In this document: positions 56,166 to 64,000 of the stretch, one piece after another
How the letters are laid out: the number at the start of each line of letters is the position of its first letter
How positions within the stretch are numbered: position 1 is the first letter of the stretch
Assembly (NCBI GenBank): GCA_963854735.1
Contig: OY978100.1
Span: 1,302,001 to 1,366,000 of the forward strand
Direction of reading: 5' to 3'
From: Marvania coccoides
Lineage: Eukaryota; Chlorophyta; Trebouxiophyceae; Chlorellales; Chlorellaceae
DNA length: 64,000 bases
Notes under the pieces: generated by a model
Told to the model about the DNA's origin: nothing
Databases searched by the model: none
The model's input: the letters and a program-made list of their open reading frames with translations, nothing else
Made by a program: the position numbers and the translations under genes

Positions 56166-59100
56166 CTAATGGGCGCAGTTCATCAGCATGGCGTTCACAA
56201 CTTTCGCCGACGGCCGCAGCTCGGGTTCTTTCAGCAAGCACCTCGTGATGACCTCCAGCACCCCCCTGGGGCACTCTTCAGGGACGGACGGCATGCGGGT
56301 GCGCCCGCGGGAGGGGGGCTCGCCGGTGCACATTTCTTGGAGAAGGACGCCAAAGCTGCAAACCCCAATCAGAGGCCTGGGGTAACTTTTATGGTGTTAT
56401 GGTCTCTTATCGTGCCTTGAGGTAGTCAACTTGCCTGTAAACATCTGCGGCACTGGAAATAGCGTTGTTGCCGCCCAGCAGCACCTCGGGCGCCATCTGC
56501 ATGCATGCGCCGTGCGAAAAATGGTTTAAAAAACTGCTTTTTCTCGGCGAGCGAGCACAAAATGGGCCTACTTACGTACGCCAGCGTCCCAATCCTGCTG
56601 GAGCCTGTGGATATCATCGAAGACAGTACCTTTGTGAAGCCAACATCGCTTAGTTTCGGCGAAAAGTCCCTGCATTATTTATTTTATTTATTTTTCCATA
56701 AATTAAAACAACGCCGCAAAACTCGCGTACTCTGTGAAGGGGGTCACAATGCCCGGCACCGGGCCGGTATTTCATATGCCCAATATACTCCGAGGGCCGG
56801 TATTGAATTACCTGGTCAGTAAGACATTGGAGCTTTTTACGTCCATGTGTACCATGCCGATGGAGTGTAGAAAATGGAGGGCCTGCACAACGCCCAGAGC
56901 GACACGCTTGCCCTCCGCGTACCAACCCACCACCCTGCTACCATCACGTCAACAATCGGGGACGAAAACTGACTTTTACAAGGCAACAATACGAGGCGGT
57001 GATACCACAATGAGTTCTTATATTTTGCAGCCGTACCTTTCTTCTGTCCTTTCGGTTCCGCGGCGGGTCTCTTTGGCAAGATTCCGCTGCAGCTCTCATC
57101 ATCTTGGGGTGGAGACGGGGCGCTACATTACATACATACATACATTACAGGTTTAAAGTCCGCACAAAGAAGCAGCTAAGGCAACATAGCAGACTGGCAC
57201 CGAAGTGCAAGCAGAAATAATAATAATAAATTGATGAATGAAAATGAGAATAAAGAAAGACCAAAGAAAAACCAACCGCTAAAAGAAAAAGAGAAAAGAA
57301 TAACAAAGGAAAAGAAAAGAAAAGCTTTTTTTGGGCGGCCGCATTCGCATCGGACATGCCGCTTGTGCGCTTCTGGTTCTTGCGAGGACGAAGAGCACAT
57401 GGTTTTTCATTGCACATGCCCTTCGTTGGTAGCAATGCGGGCATCCTACCCATCTTTATTCCCTGACGCGCCATCTTCTTCTTCGTCTTCCCCTTATTCT
57501 CCTTTGAATCTTTTTCAGTTTCTGCAGCAAGCTCCGAAGCAGGTTGCTTCTTTCATTAAAGCCAGCCATGACGCTGGCGAGTACGAGAAGCTGCGTGGTT
57601 GGATATAAGCTTTTCTTTTCTTTTCCTTTGTTATTCTTTTCTCTTTAGCGGTTGGTTTTTCTTTGGTCTTTCTTTATTCTCATTTTCATTCATCAATTTA
57701 TTATTATTATTTCTGCTTGCACTTCGGTGCCAGTCTGCTATGTTGCCTTAGCTGCTTCTTTGTGCGGACTTTAAACCTGTAATGTATGTATGTATGTATG
57801 TACTGTACCGTAGCGCCATTTTATCGTGCAAGCTGCCACCCTCCATGAGCTCCATCAGAAGAATGCCCTGCCTTTCGTGGATGCACACCCCGTGAAACTG
57901 CACTACGTTGGGGTGGCGCAGGTGGAACAGGGTGGAGACCTCTCTGAGGAAGACGCGCCCAGCGCTGTCGCTCTCTATTGGGATAACTTTGGCAGCCACC
58001 ACCAGCGTCTTGTCCAGCAAAACCCTGAGTTGGCGCCAAACGGTCAGCGCCGGATTGATTAATAACACAATGTGGCTATCACACAGCTTAATGCCGAGAT
58101 TATTATTATTATTAATTATTATTGATTATTATTAATCAGCCAAAAAGAAGAAGAAGAAAAAACGGACCTGTACACCGTCGAGAAGCTGCCGCTGCCAAGC
58201 TTCCAGGGCGTTCCGTCTGGGCGGCGCGTCCACTGAATGGCATCGTAGTCGATGGAGTAGTGCGCCCAGTCTGCGCTCTTGATGGCCTCCATCACGTGGG
58301 CTGCGCTGGTGGAAGAGGTGGTGCCAGGCTGCCCCATCTCAACATCCTGCGAGAGCACAAAAATAAGGAGGTTGCTGAGAGAGAATTCACGTGATAAAAT
58401 GACGAAAACAAGCATCTTAACAAGATGTCAAAACTGTGCAGGAAAAAAATGTCGCAATGATTTTTCATTTCCTTTTCTTTGTCTGACCTGGCTTCCCAAG
58501 TGCACGCTCTTTCGGGCTCTCTGCCCACTGCTGGTCTCTGTGTCGCTCTCTTCCGAGGAAGGCAAGATGATGGGGCTCTCCTTTGCTCGCTTGGGCATCG
58601 ACTGCTGAGATTCTGCAGACCCAGTGCCAGCCCTCGTTGCCTCGGACGCGCTGACGAAAACGTAGGGGTTGCGCACGTCCATTCCTGGGGTAGGAGCGCT
58701 GGCAGAAAGGAAGGGAGAGGGAAGGCTGGGGGGCTGAAACGGAGGCACAATTCGAACAGAAGGACTCCTTGGAGCTACAGTGGCCACTACGCCATTGCTG
58801 CCTCTGCTGCTGGCGGCGGGGCTGGGTGCAGGGTTAAGCGCCTCTTGAGAAGAGCCTGCAGAGTAAGCGGCCTGCTCTGCGTCGCGGGCCGCCAGGTGCT
58901 GCCTGCGGTTGCGGGGGAGGACCACAAACACGAAGAGGGCGGCGCCCGCTGCGACTCCAAATGCGATGCTGCCCAAAACTATGCCTGCAGGTACATTAAA
59001 AAGGGAAGCATTGATTTATTTCTGGTAAAATTTTGCATCGAGAATTTTTGGGGCTTTCTTACCGGCTATGGCTCCTGCTGAAAGGCCGTCGTCGCTGCCG

Positions 59101-60031
59101 CTGACGGACAGCCGCCTCAAGTTGACATACGACACGGCGTGGGGGTTGAGGTTGGCGCTGGATTGGTTGATGGGCAGCGCCTCTAGGCCCCCTTTGAATA
59201 TCGTAATGTTTGGGCCGAGGTCTTCCCGGCCCTCCGGATAATAAACCATGAGCTTGCAGCGATGCGAGATGAGGCAGTCCTTGAGTAGCGCTGCTGGAGA
59301 GCCGCGAACGACGCAGATCCCGTCCAGCAGACTCCCGCGGCAGGTGTAGTCATAGAGGCCGTCAAAAGATGACGCAAACAGCACGGAGAACTCGGGAACA
59401 GGGGGGCTGTTTGAACATCAACGCTGAAGATGGGAGAACCTGCATTTTTAGTATCGTACCAAAGAACAAAATGAAAAAAGTCGATGCGAAGTATTTTAAA
59501 CAGTGGCAATATTCAACGACTTGCCGCTGCTCAAGTAGGGCATGGCGGGGTCTGGGGAAGCTAAAAATGGGAAGATTCTGTTGGGGAGGGCCTCAGCTTG
59601 GAAAAGGAGCGCACAGCCACGCTCAGGGAGGTCTTCCATGCAGCTGCCGCCTCCAGGGTTACAGTAAATAAAAGCATTGCAGCCCCCAGTGGCTGCGCAT
59701 GCGCGGCTGCAATTGATAAAAGATGACTGAAGGTTGGCTGCCCCTCGCGTGACCACGGCGTCGATTTTTGGCAGGCGCCTGTGGGCGGCAATGAACGACG
59801 AGCCGTCGCTCAAATTGCCGTTGATGTGCGGGCCGCTGACAATTGAGCCTTCGTACACTAGGACGGGGGTATAAGGCTCGCCCTGCGCCGAAGGTAAAAG
59901 AGGTGGTTTAAAGGTGCGCGAGTTTTTTTTTTTTTTTTGCTTTGGTTTTACGCAGTTACCTCTGAAAAAAATGCTGGATTGACCTGCCCAACCGCCAAAC
60001 TGAAGCATGCAAGGAGAGCGAAAACAAGCAT
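56166..60031 (-). CDS. Receptor-like protein kinase, single-pass, with Cys-rich ectodomain
   Basis: Ten exons: 60031-59960, 59882-59521, 59406-59063, 58984-58488, 58346-58168, 58024-57809, 56934-56812, 56669-56576, 56496-56435, 56355-56166; 712 aa. Signal peptide MLVFALLACFSLAVGQ; ectodomain with a PAN/apple-like FINCSRACAATGGCNAFIYC; one membrane helix (GIVLGSIAFGVAAGAALFVFVV, about 260-282); Ser/Pro-rich juxtamembrane region; kinase domain with GSGSFSTVY, the Lys of VAAKV, Glu of LREVSTL, HMDVKSSNVLL, DVG (for DFG), MAPEVLL and DVYSFGVLLQEM. All catalytic Lys/Asp residues are kept, so it may be active. The loop has HMD rather than HRD. Intron 6 carries a retroelement, and the last intron has a GC donor (CAG|GCAAGT). 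Two donors (GTCGTT, GTCCGT) are weak and were chosen by phase. Confidence 0.85.
56771..56787. repeat. Dispersed repeat, short copy 2
   Basis: ttcatatgcccaata, followed by ctccgagg, matches the start of the repeat at 62592. It lies within an intron of the kinase gene. Confidence 0.4.
57127..57805. mobile_element. Palindromic LINE remnant in a kinase intron
   Basis: Two arms of about 185-190 nt (57131-57324 and 57608-57800) are almost perfect reverse complements, differing mainly by one 7-nt indel. Between them, plus-strand 57325-57607 encodes the C-terminus of a non-LTR retrotransposon protein: TCRLCASGSCEDEEHMVFHC, then LLxFLQ-type and ASFIKASHDAGEYEKL segments, then a stop at 57606-57608. 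The right arm is thus the 3' UTR ending in a (TATG)n tail; the left arm is an inverted copy of the same 3' end. Two 5'-truncated copies lie head to head. Confidence 0.75.
57325..57608 (+). pseudogene. C-terminal fragment of a non-LTR retrotransposon ORF
   Basis: The frame encodes about 93 residues with a Cys/His cluster C-x2-C...H-x4-C, typical of the zinc knuckle after the reverse transcriptase of algal LINEs (RLCASG, EDEEHMVFHC, PSLFP). No reverse transcriptase or endonuclease domain is present, so it is a dead 5'-truncated copy. Confidence 0.65.
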
Positions 60032-60227
60032 TGTTTGAAACAGCAGCAGAAGAAACGGTCCACTGTTTTTTACGAGACCAACGCCAATTCTGCGAGTAAA
60101 TTTACTCCGTTCTTCATTGCAAAAACTGTTTCAATGGAAACAAAACACATTTCAAACGAGTCCAAGGCCATTGCACACAAAAACTCAAAAATAAAATCTC
60201 CACATCTTTCCATTAACCCATTAACCA

Positions 60228-60436
60228 TTTGTGGGCGGCGGAGCGGTCACCGGCGTAGTGGCAGTATCCGTACGTCCACCGTACCGGGGGTCGATCCCAG
60301 CGGATGGAAGGGGGTACCCGCCTTACTGTGGCGGGAAGTGGCACGTCGCCTTGCAGGTCTCTATAAGAGCACCTTCTGTAGGAGACGTAACAAACAGATG
60401 TAAACCCATTAAACCCATTAAACCCATTAACCCATT
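60228..60436 (+). mobile_element. SINE-like element, single copy with tandem tail
   Basis: About 160 nt shared with the right arm at 23000-23180: GGCAGTATCCGTACGTCCAC, then GTCGATCCCAGCGG, GGAAGGGGGTACCCGCC, CCTTACTGTGGCGGG and the 3' end GTCTCTATAAGAGCACCTT to GGAGACGT. TAGTGGCAGT and GGGTCGATCCC, about 40 nt apart, resemble box A and box B of a tRNA-type promoter. A tail of AAACCCATT units (60402-60436) follows. Confidence 0.65.
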
Positions 60437-60924
60437 CTTTAGCTTTTATCGAAACTTTTTCCTTCAAATTTGCTGCTTTTGGGAGAAAAATACTCTAAAT
60501 GACGTACTATATGCAAGGCATTGCTGTGTGTTTGATACATCTGCTCGTCTGGTAATGAGGGAGTCGAGAGCATCGCCGGCACACTCAGTTACCGCATTTG
60601 CATGGATTTTCGGGCTAAGAATGCAATGTTTGATTATGCATCCTCGTCGTGCTTTCTCCCTTGCTCTCTGGTCTATTTCCTTTACCTTTCTCTTGTGCCA
60701 CTGCATTCTCCGCAGCAGGCATCCCAATGTGAGTTTGCCTGAAGGATTTCTCAGCTCTCCAAGCACAACCCAGCGCCAAGCACCTTATATTAGTCGCTAA
60801 TAAGCTGTATGGGCAGCACCCACGTTCTTTAACCTATCCAGGAAGCTGGCCATTCAGCATCTCTGATCCACATCATTTCCCCCAGGGAGGTGCCCCCACC
60901 AAATGTATTGCATCTCTGACATTA

Positions 60925-61080
60925 GATCTGCCCTTGGGAGATTGCAAAGGCGGCGGGATGGCCCTGGGAATTCACAAATGCATGAAGGGCTCTGCCTTAC
61001 TGTGGTGGGGTTTGTGGCACGTCGCCTTGTGGATCTCTATAGGAGCGTACCTCAGTAGGAGACGTTAACCCTCTGTAAAA
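60925..61080 (+). repeat. Composite repeat: GGCGGCGGGATGG fragment joined to a SINE-like 3' end
   Basis: The first part (60928-60980) matches 4488-4556. The second part (CTGCCTTACTGTGGTGGGGT to GTAGGAGACGTTAACC) matches the 3' half of the SINE-like element. Confidence 0.55.
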
Positions 61081-61219
61081 CCTTGAAGCAATATATTTGT
61101 TATATAACAAAGAAATAAACCAGCCAATCTACAGTTAAAGCTCGTTGCTCGTTTGTTAATCCCAGCAAACAAATAACTAACTAGCACTAGCACTGCTAAA
61201 AAACGAGCATTTGCTTAAC

Positions 61220-62566
61220 ATGCGCATGCTACACATGGTACGCATGCTCAGCATGATGCTGCAGCTAAGTAATGTTCGTGAGGCAAGAGACTCTCTTGAA
61301 GTGAGCTATTCGCTATTTTACTTTAACAATAATGCGTTGACGTTGCAAGAGTCAATGCTGTTCGATACAGGTCCCTTGCTGGGGCTGGGGCCTCATGAAG
61401 GGGAGTACCGAAATTACATCGAAAGCGCCCGATTGAAAACGTTCGACGCCAGTCTCTTCACCATACATGTACGCTATCTATTTCAATTGTATTTGAAATT
61501 TGACACCACTTTTAGATTATTATATTATAATCACCCCCTGCCTCCCGCCGCTTTAGTTCTTAATTTAGTCTCCTAATTTCAATGCACCGCAGGCGATGAC
61601 CATGATATCTGGATCTGTTCGCCTTGGCAATGTCGGCAGCCTTTCGCCCGCATACGTGAGCCCCTGAGCTGAGCACAGCCATGTCTCTTTCTCGCCTTTT
61701 AACACGGTGCATTTTTTTGCACACCGAATTTACGCCTGGTACCCTACTGCATTGCAGCTGGCTGTCGCCTGGGTTTCCACTGCGGTGGTTGTGATGTGCG
61801 CAGCCTTCACCTGTGTGTCATCCAAGCCCCAGCGTTCGCATTCTGGGGATTCATTCAGGATCCCCATGCACATTGCTGTACAGTTAATTTACGTTGTATG
61901 GTTCTTAGTGGTCAGCCATACGCCCGACATGATAATGTGCTCGGCGATTTGGCCGGGTTACTGCGCCATCGAAGCTTTTGGCGCCCACCTGGCGTCTCCG
62001 TCAATCTACCCGCTTTTGAGCGCAATGCCGCTGGGAACGGCCATCCCCCTGCAGATAGTCGTGTTTGTCATATACCTGTTTGCCAACCCGTCGATGTGCA
62101 GCGCTGCTTTGGCGTGTGAGGGGGCTGTGCGGCAGTACCCGATGCTGTATGGCGAGCTCACTTCGCTGGCCAATGCGCTACCGTTTGGCATCGGACTGGG
62201 AACCGTAAGGAAGCTGACCTATGGAGTTGCATGCTCAACCGTTTTGGCGATGGTCGAGGTGCGCGCAGCTTTTTTTCTTATCCACAATAGAAAGCGTTAG
62301 CTACAACCACCTTTTTCTTAATCGTTTGCCCTTTTCCAACACCGCAGTTTCTGTCGATTATTCTCATTTCTTTCTACTCTGCATCCCTGGTGGAGCTGTC
62401 TGGCAGGATGGCTTTTACTCGGCAAGAGGGCCTGCACTTTCTCACTGCAGAGTTGCAGCGACAAAGGCCCTTCTTCTGGCAAGTCATCGGGGAAATGATG
62501 GTGGCATGCATCTTGCTGATCAACGTATTTGGGCTGGTCCACGATCTGATCAGTCTGGCACCATAA
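61220..62566 (+). CDS. Multi-pass membrane protein of unknown function
   Basis: Exons 61220-61468, 61593-61655, 61758-62258 and 62348-62566, all joined in phase 0, give 343 aa. The N-terminal soluble part contains DSLEVSYSLFYFNNNALTLQ and GPHEGEYRNYIESARLKTFD. After it come about five to six hydrophobic segments: LAVAWVSTAVVVMCAAF, HIAVQLIYVVWFLVV, ALPFGIGLG, FLSIILISFYSASLVEL and MMVACILLINVFGLVHDLI. No transporter or enzyme motif was recognised. The Met-rich start (MRMLHMVRMLSMML) is suspicious; upstream exons may be missing. Convergent with the WD40 gene. Confidence 0.65.
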
Positions 62567-62889
62567 AAAATAACACCTTTTACTGACGATTTTTCATATG
62601 CCCAATAAGCACCGAGGATAATTAAGCTCAGCCTTACTTCTCTCTTTTTCTCTGACGATATGTATTCCACTTCATTTTTTAATTTACTATTTCTTTAGTG
62701 TTGAGGAAGATTGATTACCATTGCTTTGCAACTTTCTTTTTTTCCTTTGCTACGGCGGCACCATCCTTCCCTTACGAATTATGGGTATTGTATTCAACTC
62801 CATATTCCCCCTGTTTCATGTATATCTCTAAATATAACACAGCATTTTCTATATTTGCATTCATTTTGTAACAACATCATTCACGGAGC
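62567..62889. other. Convergent intergenic region with a dispersed repeat
   Basis: A 323-nt AT-rich spacer; the repeat copy begins about 25 nt after the stop codon of the membrane protein gene. Confidence 0.4.
62592..62642. repeat. Dispersed repeat (TGCCCAATAAGCACCGAGG type), copy 3
   Basis: Shares catatgcccaataagcacc and the following gaggataattaagctcag with 55321-55370, differing at few positions. Confidence 0.75.
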
Positions 62890-64000
62890 TCAAGCGTGCT
62901 CACCAGGGATGCTGGCTCGCCGCTTTTTGCCGCCCCTCCCCTCCGCCGCCCTCTGCGCACTGAGCTTGACCTTTCTCGCCTTTTTGCTCTGTCGCTCCGC
63001 GTCCTTCTCGTCCACAAAGCTCACCACGCCGTCTCTCCGCCGCTCCACGCCTCTCTGACCACCATCGCTCTCCTTCTCCTTTAATTTGCTCTTTTCCACA
63101 ACAACAACACGCTGCTGCTGCACCCGCTTCTCCTTCTCCTCTTTTTTTTTCATTGGCCGTGCGTCGCCCCCGCCCGCTGCCGTAACCGCCGCGCTCTTCC
63201 TTTTCGCGTGCTTTTTTACCTTTGCTGCCACCACACGCGTCTCCGCCTCCTCCCTCTGCCGCACCGCCATCACCTCGGGAGAGTCCACCGCACACAGCGT
63301 GGTAAGCCTCGCCCGCGTCTCCGTCTGACACAGCCGAGCCCCCTCTCCGCCCCCCTCTGGCGCTTCGCTGTCCCCACTGTCTGCGGCCGCCGCCACCGCC
63401 TGCCGCAGGAGCCACACCTTGATCACCCCATCCGACGACGCAGTGGCCACCATCTCGGGCACCGCTCCCCCAGTGTCAGCTCTCTCGGCTTCGCCTTGCG
63501 GCGGCAGCGCTGCTATTGCCTTTATCCTCACGGCGTGTGCCTTTGGGATGTGCAGCAGCACTCTCCCAACGACGGCATCCCACACCCGCAGCGCCCCGTC
63601 GTCCGTGCCAGTCACCACCACCCCGTCCTCCCCTCCAAACGCCATGGATATCACAGGACGGGGGTGCTCCAGTCGCACCGTCGCCGTCTCATCGCCCTCC
63701 ACAGCCCCCACGGGGCGCACCACCACCGCGGTGCCCACCCGCAGCGCGTAGTTCGCTCCACTGGGCGCAAACTCCACCCCTTCCGGCTGCCCCTCCACTT
63801 TCGTGGTGAACGTTGCCCGCCCTTTCACCAGATCCCACAGCCGCAGAGAGTTGTCGCGCGCGGTGGTGAGCGCCACCCGCCCAGAGGGGTGCACCGCGAT
63901 GCCGGTCACCTCGGCACGGTGCCCCCGCAGCGTGCGCATGCACTCCCACCCCCCTCCGGCCCGCCACACCGAAATTGTGCCATCAGAGCACCCAGCCAGC
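62890..64000 (-). CDS. WD40 ribosome-biogenesis protein MAK11/PAK1IP1-like (5' end outside window)
   Basis: The minus-strand frame is open from the window edge to a stop at 62890 (at least 370 aa). WD repeats are visible: LAGCSDGTISVWR, LRGHRAEVTGIAVHPSGRVA with SLRLWDLVKGR, VVTGTDDGALRVWD and VATASSDGVIKVWLL. The GH..VT.IAVHPSG..ALT...D.SLR-WDL.KGR pattern followed by EGQPEGVEFAPSG is characteristic of MAK11/PAK1IP1, a 60S assembly factor. A long Lys/Arg/Glu-rich tail (KVKKHAKRKSAAV, then KKKEEKEKRVQQQR) suits nucleolar location. The start codon lies beyond the window. Confidence 0.85.
   Translation of the reverse strand, partial: LAGCSDGTISVWRAGGGWECMRTLRGHRAEVTGIAVHPSGRVALTTARDNSLRLWDLVKGRATFTTKVEGQPEGVEFAPSGANYALRVGTAVVVRPVGAVEGDETATVRLEHPRPVISMAFGGEDGVVVTGTDDGALRVWDAVVGRVLLHIPKAHAVRIKAIAALPPQGEAERADTGGAVPEMVATASSDGVIKVWLLRQAVAAAADSGDSEAPEGGGEGARLCQTETRARLTTLCAVDSPEVMAVRQREEAETRVVAAKVKKHAKRKSAAVTAAGGGDARPMKKKEEKEKRVQQQRVVVVEKSKLKEKESDGGQRGVERRRDGVVSFVDEKDAERQSKKARKVKLSAQRAAEGRGGKKRRASIPGEHA

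Larger units (their letters stand above)
60032..61219. other. Divergent intergenic region with SINE-like copies
   Basis: It lies between the kinase and the multi-pass membrane protein starts. It contains one SINE-like element (60228-60436), a second partial copy (about 60925-61080), and AT-rich sequence. Frames at 60231-60800 are parts of the repeat. No gene called. Confidence 0.5.

Noticed and set aside
1..64000. tRNA, rRNA, CRISPR arrays or bacterial operons
   Set aside because: None was recognised by eye. The only tRNA-like sequences are box A/B-like strings in the SINE-like copies, which do not fold as a complete tRNA on inspection.

Overview
The window is nuclear DNA of a photosynthetic eukaryote, most likely a green alga. 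Genes are monocistronic, lie on both strands, and are split by short introns of mostly about 70-140 nt. Coding exons are GC-rich, and introns and spacers are AT-rich. The gene set is of the green lineage: a plastid dihydrolipoamide acetyltransferase with a transit peptide, a plant vacuolar sorting receptor, a SERRATE/ARS2 homologue, a UBP1-type RNA-binding protein, a DUF506 protein, a DUF2358-SOUL protein and a CRM/YhbY protein. An SBP2-like selenocysteine factor fits an alga, because land plants lack the selenocysteine machinery. Species cannot be assigned. No operons, CRISPR arrays or rRNA/tRNA genes were seen.

Layout. 1-16 kb: a partial acidic protein (-), proteasome ATPase RPT3 (+), SBP2-like (+), a RING-CH protein (-), plastid PDH E2 (-), a GT47 exostosin-like enzyme (-), and a 995-aa coiled-coil protein (+). 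16.6-24.6 kb: four tandem plus-strand genes for related small, basic, secreted proteins that I do not recognise, with repeat-rich spacers that include a palindromic SINE-like element. 25-35.5 kb: amino-acid transporter (+), mTERF-like (-), DJ-1 family (+), NOP10 (-), vacuolar sorting receptor (-), and a divergent plastid pair, SOUL (-) and CRM (+). 36-44 kb: UBP1-like (-), nucleotide-sugar transporter (-), SERRATE (-), and anamorsin/DRE2 (+). 44-55 kb: Golgi CASP (-), DUF506 (-), ATP synthase g (+), a 49-aa microprotein (-), FAM98 (+), MRT4 (-), and a C-terminally anchored protein (-). 56-64 kb: a receptor-like kinase with a palindromic LINE remnant in one intron (-), a multi-pass membrane protein (+), and a 5'-partial MAK11/PAK1IP1 WD40 protein (-).

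Most genes are unrelated housekeeping genes. Loose themes are ribosome assembly (NOP10, MRT4, MAK11), secretory traffic (VSR, CASP, nucleotide-sugar transporter, GT47) and plastid function (E2, SOUL, CRM). Exon-intron models were built by hand by matching splice signals, reading phase and protein-family continuity; all totals are divisible by three. Six of the 59 introns in these models use a GC donor, an unusually high share. The most interesting items are the secreted four-gene family, the GC-AG introns, the head-to-head (palindromic) retroelement insertions, and the SBP2-like gene.
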